From JAOABC01 sp041287495 (GTDB lineage: Bacteria > Aquificota > Aquificia > Aquificales > Hydrogenothermaceae): 64,000 bases of DNA. Under the pieces are notes generated by a model. It did not search any database and had not been told where the DNA came from. It was given only the letters and a program-made list of their open reading frames with translations. The position numbers and the translations under genes were made by a program. The stretch is from NCBI GenBank assembly GCA_041287495.1, contig JBEULE010000034.1, positions 62,001-126,000 of the forward strand, in the 5' to 3' direction. Each line of letters starts with the position of its first letter. Position 1 is the stretch's first letter. Shown one piece after another: positions 43,708 through 51,688 of the stretch.

Positions 43708-44241
43708 CTATATATGCTTGGCTATTTCATCTAACAGGGTAAGTAATACTTTCTTAACACTCTCTTTATCTGTGGCCACTAAAGGGAGAACTTTTACATC
43801 ATCTCCAAGGTCTAAAGCTGTCCTTATATCTTCCGGACTCCAAGCACCTTTTAAATCCTGTTTATTACAACCAACCACAAAAGGAGCCGGGTATCTTGCC
43901 TCAAAGTAGTTGATTATTCTTCTTGCTTCGTGGAATGTTGCCGGATCGGTGCTGTCAACTAAAACAACCAATCCTACCATACCTTTACCCAATACATCCC
44001 ACATAAAATCAAACCTTGACTGTCCCGGAGTTCCAAAAAGGTATAGTGTGTATTCATCATCTATCTTTATCCTTCCAAAATCCATAGCAACTGTTGTGTA
44101 GTCTTTCTTTTCTTTTTCCCCTGCCTTTGTTGTTTTTGCTTCAGTTTTTACTGTCTCTATCTCACTTATGGTGTTTATAAACTGAGTTTTACCTGCTGCA
44201 TATGGTCCCGAAGTAACTATCTTTATCTTTTTCTCTGCCAT
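43708..44241 (-). CDS. Ras-like small GTPase (MglA/CvnD type)
   Basis: 177 residues. The P-loop is GPYAAGKT (12-19), G3 is FGTPGQ, and G4 is NKQD. The TPGQ and the overall pattern put it among prokaryotic Ras-like GTPases such as MglA and the actinobacterial conservon CvnD proteins. It is last in a tight operon with two roadblock proteins and a PATAN protein, which are typical GTPase regulators. It is likely a molecular switch for polarity, pili or membrane signalling; the exact process is inference. AAGGA precedes the ATG. Confidence 0.9.
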   Translation of the reverse strand: MAEKKIKIVTSGPYAAGKTQFINTISEIETVKTEAKTTKAGEKEKKDYTTVAMDFGRIKIDDEYTLYLFGTPGQSRFDFMWDVLGKGMVGLVVLVDSTDPATFHEARRIINYFEARYPAPFVVGCNKQDLKGAWSPEDIRTALDLGDDVKVLPLVATDKESVKKVLLTLLDEIAKHI

Positions 44242-44242
44242 T

Positions 44243-44938
44243 TTACAGATCCTTTATCTTGGATATTATTTTATTTAAAAGTGATTTTGTCAACTCAAAA
44301 CCTATCTTCCTTTCTTTTTTCTTCTCCCTCTGTATAATACCACTGGCTAAAAATCCGTATAACGCTCTTTTAACTATCAGATCGTTTATTTTAGACATAG
44401 AAATAATATCCGTAACTTTATTTTTACCATCTATTAGATGTAGTATCTTTTTCTCATAGTCAGTTAAAAAAGCCTTTTTAGCGGTCTCTTCCCAATTTTC
44501 CGATTTTTCAAAAACAAGGTTAAGGTCAGATATCTTTCTTTCAACCTCTTCCGGAGTTAGCTGTCTAGAAAGATACATAATTAGCTTTTCTATTGGAATC
44601 TGCGGATTGATATCCGGTGAGTATCTTATAAATCCGGGAGTAAAAGAAAATTTCCCTTCTTTTACATTTAAAAAATGTGGAAGTCTCGCTACAAGGATAT
44701 TATACATCTCATCTTTTGATACATTCTCTTTTTTTAATACAGCCTCAAAATCCACATCGAGATAAACATAAAATACCTTTTGAACTTCCCTTATATAAAC
44801 AATATCCCCATTTTTAAAATAAACCGCAAAATTTTTACCATCTCTCTCTATTACTAAAATTCCATCTTTTTTATCTTTCCTCAAAACCTGGAATATATCA
44901 ACAAAATTAAATATCCTTAAATCTCCGGCTATAGCCAT
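44243..44938 (-). CDS. PATAN/DUF4388 domain protein
   Basis: 231 residues. The N-terminal DUF4388/PATAN domain (about 1-115) has GDLRIFNFVDIFQVLRKDKKDGILVIERDGKNFAVYFKNGDIVYI, the family's typical opening. The C-terminal part (about 150-231) resembles a winged helix (KILHLIDGKNKVTDIISMSKINDLIVKRALYGFLASGII). PATAN proteins link signalling (receivers, GTPases) with type IV pili in other phyla. It is placed one base before the GTPase gene and three bases after the roadblock gene; GGAG lies before the ATG. Confidence 0.85.
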   Translation of the reverse strand: MAIAGDLRIFNFVDIFQVLRKDKKDGILVIERDGKNFAVYFKNGDIVYIREVQKVFYVYLDVDFEAVLKKENVSKDEMYNILVARLPHFLNVKEGKFSFTPGFIRYSPDINPQIPIEKLIMYLSRQLTPEEVERKISDLNLVFEKSENWEETAKKAFLTDYEKKILHLIDGKNKVTDIISMSKINDLIVKRALYGFLASGIIQREKKKERKIGFELTKSLLNKIISKIKDL

Positions 44939-44941
44939 ACT

Positions 44942-45301
44942 TTACTCCAATTCACTCTCTAATTTCTTTACAGCCCTCTGTATTTCCATTAAAAGTAATC
45001 CTAATCTAGCTTCTGTAGGTGCCAAAACACCAAGGACAGCAATATCCTTAACACCGGTAAATATAACATATCCTGTTGAACCTTTTATGTATAACTGTTC
45101 AAGCTGGCCTTTATTAAGTTCTGCTGTAACTCTTTCTCCTAATGATAGAATAGCAGCACCCATTGCTGCAACACGATCCTCATCAACTCCGGCAGGTAAA
45201 ACAGAAGCTATAGCTAAACCATCAACACTTACCAAAACAGCACCTTCTGCTCCTGCATCTCTAACAAGATTTTCGAGAACATCGTAATACTTAACAGCCA
45301 T
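44942..45301 (-). CDS. Roadblock/LC7 domain protein (MglB-like)
   Basis: 119 residues forming a single roadblock domain (AEGAVLVSVDGLAIASVLPAGVDEDRVAAMGAAIL; QLYIKGSTGYVIFTGV). These dimerise and act as GAPs or scaffolds for Ras-like GTPases, and one is encoded two genes downstream. CGGAGGA precedes the ATG. It has markedly more GC-rich, alanine-rich coding than its neighbours, consistent with high expression. Confidence 0.92.
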   Translation of the reverse strand: MAVKYYDVLENLVRDAGAEGAVLVSVDGLAIASVLPAGVDEDRVAAMGAAILSLGERVTAELNKGQLEQLYIKGSTGYVIFTGVKDIAVLGVLAPTEARLGLLLMEIQRAVKKLESELE

Positions 45302-45316
45302 ATCTATCCTCCGATT

Positions 45317-46282
45317 TTATAAATTTATAAGCAGAGACTTTACATTCTCGACAAATTCATTTCTACGTTTCTCAACAGTAATCTCTTCGGCTAAAACCTG
45401 TATAAACTTTAAAATTTCAAATTTTGTAATGTTCCTTGTTTTAAAATACTCTTCTCTCTTCTTTTTAAAAAGGAACATTCCAAATGGACCTATATTTTTG
45501 ATAAACTCACTTCTTATTTTATTGAATATCTCTTCTGTATTTATAAGATTTTCTTCTGAAACTTCTTCTCTCTTTGAAATAATTTCTTCTAATGATGGAC
45601 TTTCTAAAGTATCTTCTTTAGCTGATACAGGTTGATCTTCTGCTTTTGTTAGTAATATCTCCTCTAAAGATGGGGATTCATAAGAGTTTTCTTCTTTTTT
45701 GGTAGACAATATATCTTCAAGAGGTGGCTGATTTAACTCTTCTTTCTGTTCTTCTTGCTTAAATGAAAGAGCCTTTTCTAATTCGCTAACGCTTCCTTCT
45801 ATAAGAAAATCTTCCGGATAATCTTGTTTAAAAGCTTTTTCTCCAAGTGGTATAATTTCTTTTTTAACCTCTATAGCTTCTTCTGTTTGAGGGGTTTGAA
45901 CTTTTTGAAGATATATTTCTTTTAATTGGTCTTTATATTTTTTTATCTCTTTTGCTAAATCAGAACCTACTATCTTTAACATAGAAAAATTTGGCTTTCC
46001 AATATTGATCATACCTATGGAAAGCTCCTCATTTACATAATAAACGAAAAGTGAGCAATCTTTACCTTCTGAAAATAGAAACTCTTCTTTGAAGTTTGGT
46101 AGTATCTCATTTAGTTCAAGTGATTTTCTAATGAGTCTACCAAAAGATAAACGAAGTTTTTCAGATTTTGAAGAAGTCCTAGAAATAATCTCCGTATCTT
46201 TTATAAATATACCTATATAGTATAGGTTAACATCTTTGTAAGCCTTGTTTATAAGGTTAAGGACTTCCTCAGGTAATTCCAT
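45317..46282 (-). CDS. Roadblock-like protein with a repeated acidic linker
   Basis: 321 residues. The N-terminal part (1-120) looks like a divergent roadblock domain (YYIGIFIKDTEII, SIGMINIGKPNFSML). A low-complexity acidic linker (about 125-245) holds three copies of a P-x-L-E-[DE]-I motif at about 187, 205 and 229. The C-terminal domain (250-321, EFIKNIGPFGMFLFKKKREEYF) has an IGP-containing helical pattern seen in signalling proteins. No family is recognised with certainty. It sits between the HAMP protein and the MglB-like gene, so it may tether or regulate the GTPase. GGGGA precedes the ATG. Confidence 0.65.
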   Translation of the reverse strand: MELPEEVLNLINKAYKDVNLYYIGIFIKDTEIISRTSSKSEKLRLSFGRLIRKSLELNEILPNFKEEFLFSEGKDCSLFVYYVNEELSIGMINIGKPNFSMLKIVGSDLAKEIKKYKDQLKEIYLQKVQTPQTEEAIEVKKEIIPLGEKAFKQDYPEDFLIEGSVSELEKALSFKQEEQKEELNQPPLEDILSTKKEENSYESPSLEEILLTKAEDQPVSAKEDTLESPSLEEIISKREEVSEENLINTEEIFNKIRSEFIKNIGPFGMFLFKKKREEYFKTRNITKFEILKFIQVLAEEITVEKRRNEFVENVKSLLINL

Positions 46283-46294
46283 ATATTCATCCCC

Positions 46295-46684
46295 TTAGAG
46301 TTCTCCTTTCTCAAGTTTTTCCATTATTGTTCTCATGCTTATTCTCATTCTTTCAAATGAATCTGCTAATTCTTCTAACTCATCTCCAGTTTTCTCTACT
46401 TTTATTTCATAATCAAGATTTCCCATACTAACTTCATTCATACCCTTAGAAACTTCTCTTAATTTACTTATCACAATCTTTTCTACAAATATTCTTATAC
46501 CAAATACAGGAATCAAAAACATTATTTGGGATACAACTATTGAAATTAATGCTTTTCTAAGTATATCCGGGTCCGAAGAAAAAAGAACAAACACAATGGC
46601 TCCCACAAATATAGCTCCTATGAAAGACCCTCCAAGAACTATTAAGAAAATTTTATTTAGTACAGATCCTCTTTTATCTACCAT
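46295..46684 (-). CDS. Two-TM HAMP-domain protein without output domain
   Basis: 129 residues with two hydrophobic helices (about 12-35 and 47-68) separated by a short loop. A HAMP domain then follows directly (about 70-120: VISKLREVSKGMNEVSMGNLDYEI, ELEELADSFERMRISM). No kinase, methyl-accepting or cyclase domain follows, so it must pass its signal to another protein, most likely one from the same operon. The start at 46684 is chosen for its GGAGG; an ATG five codons earlier lacks one. It is second after the DUF4149-like gene. Confidence 0.83.
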   Translation of the reverse strand: MVDKRGSVLNKIFLIVLGGSFIGAIFVGAIVFVLFSSDPDILRKALISIVVSQIMFLIPVFGIRIFVEKIVISKLREVSKGMNEVSMGNLDYEIKVEKTGDELEELADSFERMRISMRTIMEKLEKGEL

Positions 46685-46712
46685 ATTCCTCGCCTCCATT
46701 TTTTAGTCTTTT

Positions 46713-47183
46713 TTAATCTTTCGGTTTAGCTATTGTAAATTTTAAAAATGTCAAAATCAAGCCTGAAACGATAATTATATTCATCATATTAAGTCCGGAG
46801 GAGATTTTATGGAAAGTGTCAAATTTTTCTTTCATATTTTTTGCAGCTTCTATATGATTCTCTTGGATTAAACTGTAATACTCAAGTATAAACGATTTGG
46901 CAGTTGGATATATGGCTCTATCAAGAGCCATCCCTATGATAACAAACAGTCCAACCAATATAAGAAAAAGCTTTAATTTTTTTATAGCTTCTTTATCTAA
47001 GTAACTATAAATACCTATAAGTGTGTAAATTAAAATTCCACTGATCCACTGCATCTTAAAGTAATAAGGAAATATCAGATTCATAATAGAACCGGCTAAC
47101 TTACTATCCAGATTTGAAAACAAAACTGGCCCTACAAAGAAGGTAAAGAAAACCATCCCCCCAAAAAGGAGGGATAATATCAT
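46713..47183 (-). CDS. DUF4149-like four-TM membrane protein
   Basis: 156 residues if started at 47183, with about four helices. The N-terminal LLFGGMVFFTFFVGPVLF is the DUF4149/TMEM205-type opening. GMALDRAIYPTAKSF and FDTFHKISSGLNMMNIII also fit. The open frame extends 22 codons further into ndk, but that start has no ribosome binding site, while AGGA lies nine bases before 47183. Function unknown. It sits between ndk and the signalling operon, 28 bp before the HAMP gene. Confidence 0.65.
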   Translation of the reverse strand: MILSLLFGGMVFFTFFVGPVLFSNLDSKLAGSIMNLIFPYYFKMQWISGILIYTLIGIYSYLDKEAIKKLKLFLILVGLFVIIGMALDRAIYPTAKSFILEYYSLIQENHIEAAKNMKEKFDTFHKISSGLNMMNIIIVSGLILTFLKFTIAKPKD

Positions 47184-47205
47184 ATAAGTCAATCCTAAAA
47201 TATAT

Positions 47206-47622
47206 TTATCCCACAATCTCCAATCCGCTAAAGAAAAATGGAATTTCATATGCTGCTGACTCTGTAGAATCTGATCCGTGTACTGCGTTTTCTCCTATGT
47301 TACTACCATAGAGCTTTCTCAATGTGCCTTCTTCTGCTTTTGAAGGGTCGGTAGCTCCCATTATCTGTCTGACTCTTGAAATTGCATTCTCACCTTCTAA
47401 AACCATTGCAACTATAGGTCCGGAAGACATAAACTCACAAAGTTCGTTATAAAAAGGTCTATCTTTATGAACTATGTAAAATCTTCCGGCTTCTTCTTTT
47501 GAAAGTTTCACTTTTTTTAATGCAACGATTTTAAAACCTTCATCTTCAAATCTTGAGATTATCTTTCCTGCTACGTTTTTCTTAACGGCATCTGGTTTTA
47601 TTAGAACTAAGGTTCTTTCCAC
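47206..47622 (-). CDS. ndk: Nucleoside diphosphate kinase
   Basis: 138-residue NDK that balances NTP pools. It has ERTLVLIKPDAV, RPFYNELCEFMSSGP and the phosphohistidine motif NAVHGSDS. The start is GTG at 47622 with AGGAGG six bases upstream; the longer frame would include untranslated leader. Likely the first gene of the transcript that continues into the HAMP/roadblock/GTPase genes, and its promoter contains an inverted repeat. Confidence 0.96.
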   Translation of the reverse strand: MERTLVLIKPDAVKKNVAGKIISRFEDEGFKIVALKKVKLSKEEAGRFYIVHKDRPFYNELCEFMSSGPIVAMVLEGENAISRVRQIMGATDPSKAEEGTLRKLYGSNIGENAVHGSDSTESAAYEIPFFFSGLEIVG

Positions 47623-47643
47623 GGAAAACCTCCTTGTTTGATT

Positions 47644-47667
47644 TTCCTCTATTATAGCATAGAGGAA
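47644..47667. promoter_or_regulatory. Inverted repeat over the ndk promoter, between ndk and fba
   Basis: TTCCTCTAT (47644-47652) and ATAGAGGAA (47659-47667) are perfect 9-base arms around TATAGC. On the minus strand the repeat encloses a perfect TATAAT (47651-47656), with TTAACA 19 bases up (47676-47681). It could be an operator site or an RNA hairpin. Confidence 0.5.
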
Positions 47668-47715
47668 TGTTTGTGTGTTAAAATTTTTTTCAAAATTCAA
47701 AAGGGAGGCATCATA

Positions 47716-49134
47716 ATGGCTAAAATTTTTGGATCAGTTGAAGAATTAAACAGTTCTATTGAAGATGTTGTTAAGATTAGTAATGGTAAAGTTCAGATTT
47801 TAGATGAATCAAAACTAAGAAACGAAGTTATAGATGATCTTGTTTACACGGCTGTGTTTTCTGATGATTACTCTTTAAAAGAGGAAGTTAAATATTTAAT
47901 AAGAGAGATTGCAAATGAGTTTGGAGCTGTTGCTTCATCTATACATGATTTATATATGGCTATGGGAAGAGGAGAGACAAAGAATTTTACAACTCCTGCT
48001 GTTAATATAAGAGGAATGACTTATGATATAGCAAGGAGGATGTTTAAAGTTGCAATGAAGAATGATATAGGAGCATTTATCTTTGAGATAGCAAAGTCTG
48101 AGATAGAATACACATACCAAAGACCATCAGAGTATGCTGCCTGTGTTCTTGCTGCTGCGATAAAAGAAGGATATAGAGGACCGGTATTTATACAGGGAGA
48201 CCACTTTCAGTTTTCTGCAAAAAAATATTTTGAAAATCCGGAGAAGGAACTTAACTCTATAAAGGAGCTTACAAAAGAGGCTGTAGATGCCGGATTTTAC
48301 AACATAGATATAGACCCTTCCACTCTCGTTGATTACTCACAACCTACTTTAAAACAACAGCAGTATCACAACTATCTAAACACCGCTAAGATGACAGATT
48401 TTATAAGGGAGATACAGCCGCAAGGTATAGATATATCTGTCGGGGCTGAGATAGGACATATAGGTGGTAAAAACTCAACTGTGGAAGAGTTTGAGGCATT
48501 CATGGAAGGATATCTTGAGACTTTAACAAAAAAGCCAGGAATATCAAAAATCTCAGTTCAAACTGGAACAGAGCACGGTGGAATACCACTTCCCGATGGA
48601 ACAGTTGCAAAAGTAAAACTTGATTTTGAGGTTTTAAGAAGTATTGGTGAAGTTGCAAGGAAAAAGTATGGACTTTCAGGAACAGTCCAACATGGAGCAT
48701 CAACCTTACCTGAAGAATTTTTTGATAAATTCCCTCAAAATAACTGCTCTGAGATACATCTGGCAACTGGCTTTCAAAATATTATGTTTGATTTAGCTCC
48801 GGAAAGTTTTAAGGAGGAGATATACAGGTTTATAGAGGAGAACTTTAAAGATGAGTGGAAAGAAGGAATGACAAGGGAGCAGTTTTTATACAAATCAAGA
48901 AAGAGAGGTTTAGGACCTTTCAAATATCAATGGTGGACTTTAGAGAATAAAGAGGAAATTTTAGACGCCATAGAGAAAAAGTTTGAGTTTCTATTTGAAA
49001 AACTCAATGTTTTCGGAACAAAAGAATATACGGATAAATACATAAAACTTATAAAGATGCCTTATGTAAAAGGCTCTACAAAAGACGTTAAACAGAAAGC
49101 AAAAGATATAAAACTTGAAGCAGGAGCAGATTAA
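47716..49134 (+). CDS. fba: Class II fructose-bisphosphate aldolase, long form
   Basis: 472-residue zinc aldolase for glycolysis/gluconeogenesis, of the long type seen in several thermophiles. Metal-site pieces are QGDHFQF, GAEIGHIGG and the GTEHGG region; the conserved IDIDPSTLVD and TVQHGAST follow. A longer frame exists, but GGGAGG lies seven bases before the ATG at 47716. It is followed within 2 kb by fbp, so the cluster suits sugar synthesis in an autotroph. Confidence 0.9.
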   Translation: MAKIFGSVEELNSSIEDVVKISNGKVQILDESKLRNEVIDDLVYTAVFSDDYSLKEEVKYLIREIANEFGAVASSIHDLYMAMGRGETKNFTTPAVNIRGMTYDIARRMFKVAMKNDIGAFIFEIAKSEIEYTYQRPSEYAACVLAAAIKEGYRGPVFIQGDHFQFSAKKYFENPEKELNSIKELTKEAVDAGFYNIDIDPSTLVDYSQPTLKQQQYHNYLNTAKMTDFIREIQPQGIDISVGAEIGHIGGKNSTVEEFEAFMEGYLETLTKKPGISKISVQTGTEHGGIPLPDGTVAKVKLDFEVLRSIGEVARKKYGLSGTVQHGASTLPEEFFDKFPQNNCSEIHLATGFQNIMFDLAPESFKEEIYRFIEENFKDEWKEGMTREQFLYKSRKRGLGPFKYQWWTLENKEEILDAIEKKFEFLFEKLNVFGTKEYTDKYIKLIKMPYVKGSTKDVKQKAKDIKLEAGAD

Positions 49135-49650
49135 TTGAGTCTTGATAAACAGATAAAAGCTATAAAAGAGATACACTCTGAGTTTAAAAAAGCCGGTGTT
49201 AAACACCGGCCTATTATCGTAGGAAAGTTTGCCTTGACTCTATACACCCAAGGAATGTATCCGGCAAATATTATCTCTCTCCTATATCCTGACTTACCTC
49301 TACTTGAAAAAATTCTTACAGAACTTGGTTATAAAAAGTTTGCAGATTTATGGATAAGAGATGATATAAACGTAGAGGTAAGTAAAGACTTTTATCTGTT
49401 AACCGGAACCATAAATCAGATAGAAGTAGATAGAGAGGAAATCCTCAATGTTATATCTATTGAAGATCTTATAGTTGATATGATGAAATTCTGTGTAGAG
49501 GGTGATGAGATTGTTTGCGAGCTTGTTAAAATGATTATCAGATCATACTACCAGTTTATAGATTTTCATTATCTTTATCAGAGGATTACAGATAAAAGAA
49601 TGATTCCATTTATAAAAGAGTATAAAAAATCAGCAGAGGGAGTGAAATGA
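49135..49650 (+). CDS. Nucleotidyltransferase-like protein of unknown function
   Basis: 171 residues. RPIIVGKFALTLYTQGMYPANIISLLYPD resembles the start of AbiEii/DUF6036-type nucleotidyltransferase folds, but the metal-binding Asp pair is not obvious, so it may be inactive. The C-terminal half is helical. The start is TTG right after the fba stop with GGAG eight bases upstream. Its stop overlaps the fbp start (ATGA), so it is translationally tied to fbp. A GC-rich palindrome lies near its 5' end. No toxin partner is visible. Confidence 0.6.
   Translation: MSLDKQIKAIKEIHSEFKKAGVKHRPIIVGKFALTLYTQGMYPANIISLLYPDLPLLEKILTELGYKKFADLWIRDDINVEVSKDFYLLTGTINQIEVDREEILNVISIEDLIVDMMKFCVEGDEIVCELVKMIIRSYYQFIDFHYLYQRITDKRMIPFIKEYKKSAEGVK
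49185..49210 (-). terminator. Antisense intrinsic terminator inside a coding region
   Basis: The palindrome GCCGGTGTT-A-AACACCGGC (49192-49210) is followed on the minus strand by TTTTTT. This is a textbook intrinsic terminator for antisense transcription, lying about 57 bases into the 49135 gene. Confidence 0.5.
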
Positions 49651-50618
49651 AGAAGTTAGGAATGGATTTAAACAGCTTTATTTTAGATCAAGAGAGAAAA
49701 TTTCCAAATGCAACAGGCTCACTATCAAGAGCTCTGGTAGCAATAGAGTCTGCTACCAAGGTAATAGCTTCCCACATTAGAATGGCAGGGCTTGTAGATA
49801 TACTTGGGAAAGCCGAAAAAACAAACATTCAAGGTGAAGATGTCCAAAAGTTAGATGAACTTGCTAACAATTTACTGATTGAGTATTTATCTTCAAGTGG
49901 TGAATTTTTTGCCCTCGTATCAGAAGAACTTGACGAACCTATATTTCCACCAGAAGGTAAAGATGCAAAGTATATTATAGCTTTTGACCCTCTTGATGGT
50001 TCTTCTAACATTGATGTTAATGTAAGTATAGGGACTATATTCTCAATACACAGAAGAATAAATTCAGATATCTCTGACTTTTTACAAGAAGGATACAAAC
50101 AGGTTGCAGCTGGATATGTAGTTTATGGTTCTTCAACAATGTTTGTCCTTTCTACCGGCAGTGGAGTTAATGGTTTTACATTAGACCCTTCTGTTGGTAT
50201 GTTTTTACTGTCCCATCCGGATATAAAAGTTCCGGAAAAAGGGAAGATATACTCTTTTAATGAATCAAATATAAAAAAATGGGAGCCCCAATCGCTTGTA
50301 AGTTATGTTGAAGCACTGAAAGAAGAAGGTTACACTTCAAGATACATAGGCTCAATGGTTGCAGATGTCCACAGGACATTGATAAAAGGAGGTGTATTTG
50401 CTTATCCGGCAGATACAAAAAATAAAAATGGTAAATTGAGACTACTCTATGAAGCTTCTCCTATGGCATTTTTGATAACTCAGGCAGGTGGTATGGCAAC
50501 TACAGGTAGAGAAGATATTTTAAATGTAAAACCAACTGATATACACCAGAGAGTTCCTGTTTTTCTTGGAAGTAAAAAGGAGATTCAGCAACTTCTATCC
50601 TTTATAAAAAATGGATAA
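49647..50618 (+). CDS. fbp: Fructose-1,6-bisphosphatase class I
   Basis: 323 residues. It has SEELDEP and FDPLDGSSNIDVNVSIGTIFSI, the metal and substrate signature, and RYIGSMVADVHRTLIKGGVFAYP. It hydrolyses FBP to fructose 6-phosphate in gluconeogenesis, complementing the aldolase upstream. It starts inside the stop of the preceding gene (ATGA) and overlaps crcB by 8 bp. Confidence 0.96.
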   Translation: MKKLGMDLNSFILDQERKFPNATGSLSRALVAIESATKVIASHIRMAGLVDILGKAEKTNIQGEDVQKLDELANNLLIEYLSSSGEFFALVSEELDEPIFPPEGKDAKYIIAFDPLDGSSNIDVNVSIGTIFSIHRRINSDISDFLQEGYKQVAAGYVVYGSSTMFVLSTGSGVNGFTLDPSVGMFLLSHPDIKVPEKGKIYSFNESNIKKWEPQSLVSYVEALKEEGYTSRYIGSMVADVHRTLIKGGVFAYPADTKNKNGKLRLLYEASPMAFLITQAGGMATTGREDILNVKPTDIHQRVPVFLGSKKEIQQLLSFIKNG

Positions 50619-50988
50619 ATATGTGGTTATTGCAATAGGTGGCTCCATAGGAGCCATCTTAAGGTTTTTAACCGGTGTTTATAGTGAAGAATTTTTCGGA
50701 AAATATCTACCTTATGGAACATTAATAGTAAATGTAGTTGGTTCTTTTATACTCTCTTTCTTTATGATACTTTTTCTAAAAAAGTTATCATTAGACCCTC
50801 TTTGGAAACTTTTTGTAGCTGTTGGTTTTTGTGGTAGTTTTACTACTTTTTCTTCTGTAACATACGAAACTTTGGTAATGTTTATAGAAGGAGAGTACTT
50901 GAAGGCAATTTTAAATGTGTCTCTAAACTTTTTCTTATCTTTTCTGTCTGCAATCTTTGGTATGCTTCTTGCAAGATTATTAGTCTGA
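50611..50988 (+). CDS. crcB: Fluoride ion channel CrcB/Fluc
   Basis: 125-residue four-helix membrane protein that dimerises into a fluoride exporter. It has GGSIGAILRFLTG, YGTLIVNVVGSF and GFCGSFTTFSSVTYE, the conserved pore motifs. No fluoride riboswitch is visible; expression comes from the fba-fbp transcript. A GC-rich inverted repeat in its first codons reflects the GGSIGA coding. Confidence 0.95.
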   Translation: MDKYVVIAIGGSIGAILRFLTGVYSEEFFGKYLPYGTLIVNVVGSFILSFFMILFLKKLSLDPLWKLFVAVGFCGSFTTFSSVTYETLVMFIEGEYLKAILNVSLNFFLSFLSAIFGMLLARLLV

Positions 50989-51096
50989 TGAAAAAGATAT
51001 TTCGTCAAATCAAAAAACCTAATTATAATCATACATAAAAAAGTGAAAAATTTTTATTTTATTTGATATTGTTAATAAAATTTTAAAAGGTGTAAT

Positions 51097-51669
51097 TTGT
51101 ATTTAGGAGTTGAGTATCTAAAAAGTAATCTATTTATAACTTCAATTATGGATAGTAATTTAAGAGTTATACAACTTTCTCAATATACATACGAAGGCTT
51201 GCTACACCTTTTAGAACATACAGATATATCTGTGATAGGTTTTAATTATGACTTTAATGTAAAGTTTGGATCAAGTTTATCAAATCGGATAGTTAAAGAT
51301 ATGTCTTCAAAGCTATATAAATATTTTGACTATAAAACTGTAGAAAGTAGAGATGATAGTTATGAAAAAGCTATAGTTTACTCTGATGTAGAGGAACTTT
51401 TTAAAAAAGTTATAAGAAAAGAGCTGATTGACGAGGACACTCCTGAGGGTTTGGAGCAGAGGATTTACAACTTACCGAAAACCGGAATAAAACTCAACAG
51501 AAATTGGATATCAAAAGATAGGAAAATTGCTATAAAACAGTTAAACGCAGTGATTCTTTCATTTGCAGCATACAGTTATGGTGTTAGAAGTTTTGATTAT
51601 ATTGCAGATGAAAATTCTTTTTATATCCTTCCTAAATATAGATATATTCCAAAAGCAAAGAGAGGGTAG
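51097..51669 (+). CDS. Hypothetical protein, possibly a divergent DUF429 (RNase H-like) protein
   Basis: 190 residues starting with TTG (AAAGG upstream). YLGVEYLKSNLFITSIMDSN and the C-terminal end (AIKQLNAVILSFAAYSYG ... FYILPKYRYIPKAK) weakly resemble DUF429 proteins, an RNase H-like fold. Residues normally acidic there are replaced, so catalysis is doubtful. Function unknown. It is convergent with the ElyC-like gene and separated from crcB by an AT-rich gap of about 108 bp. Confidence 0.45.
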   Translation: MYLGVEYLKSNLFITSIMDSNLRVIQLSQYTYEGLLHLLEHTDISVIGFNYDFNVKFGSSLSNRIVKDMSSKLYKYFDYKTVESRDDSYEKAIVYSDVEELFKKVIRKELIDEDTPEGLEQRIYNLPKTGIKLNRNWISKDRKIAIKQLNAVILSFAAYSYGVRSFDYIADENSFYILPKYRYIPKAKRG

Positions 51670-51688
51670 GAAGAACTCTCTGGAAATT

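Noticed and set aside
47623..47700. 26-codon N-terminal extension of ndk
   Set aside because: It covers the promoter and inverted repeat and lacks a ribosome binding site, while GTG at 47622 has AGGAGG upstream.
49135..49650. AbiE-type toxin-antitoxin system
   Set aside because: Only a weak nucleotidyltransferase resemblance, no antitoxin partner, and it is coupled to fba and fbp.
50638..50664. GC-rich inverted repeat in the first codons of crcB as a riboswitch or terminator
   Set aside because: It encodes the conserved GGSIGA of the channel, has no T-run, and shows no fluoride-riboswitch layout.
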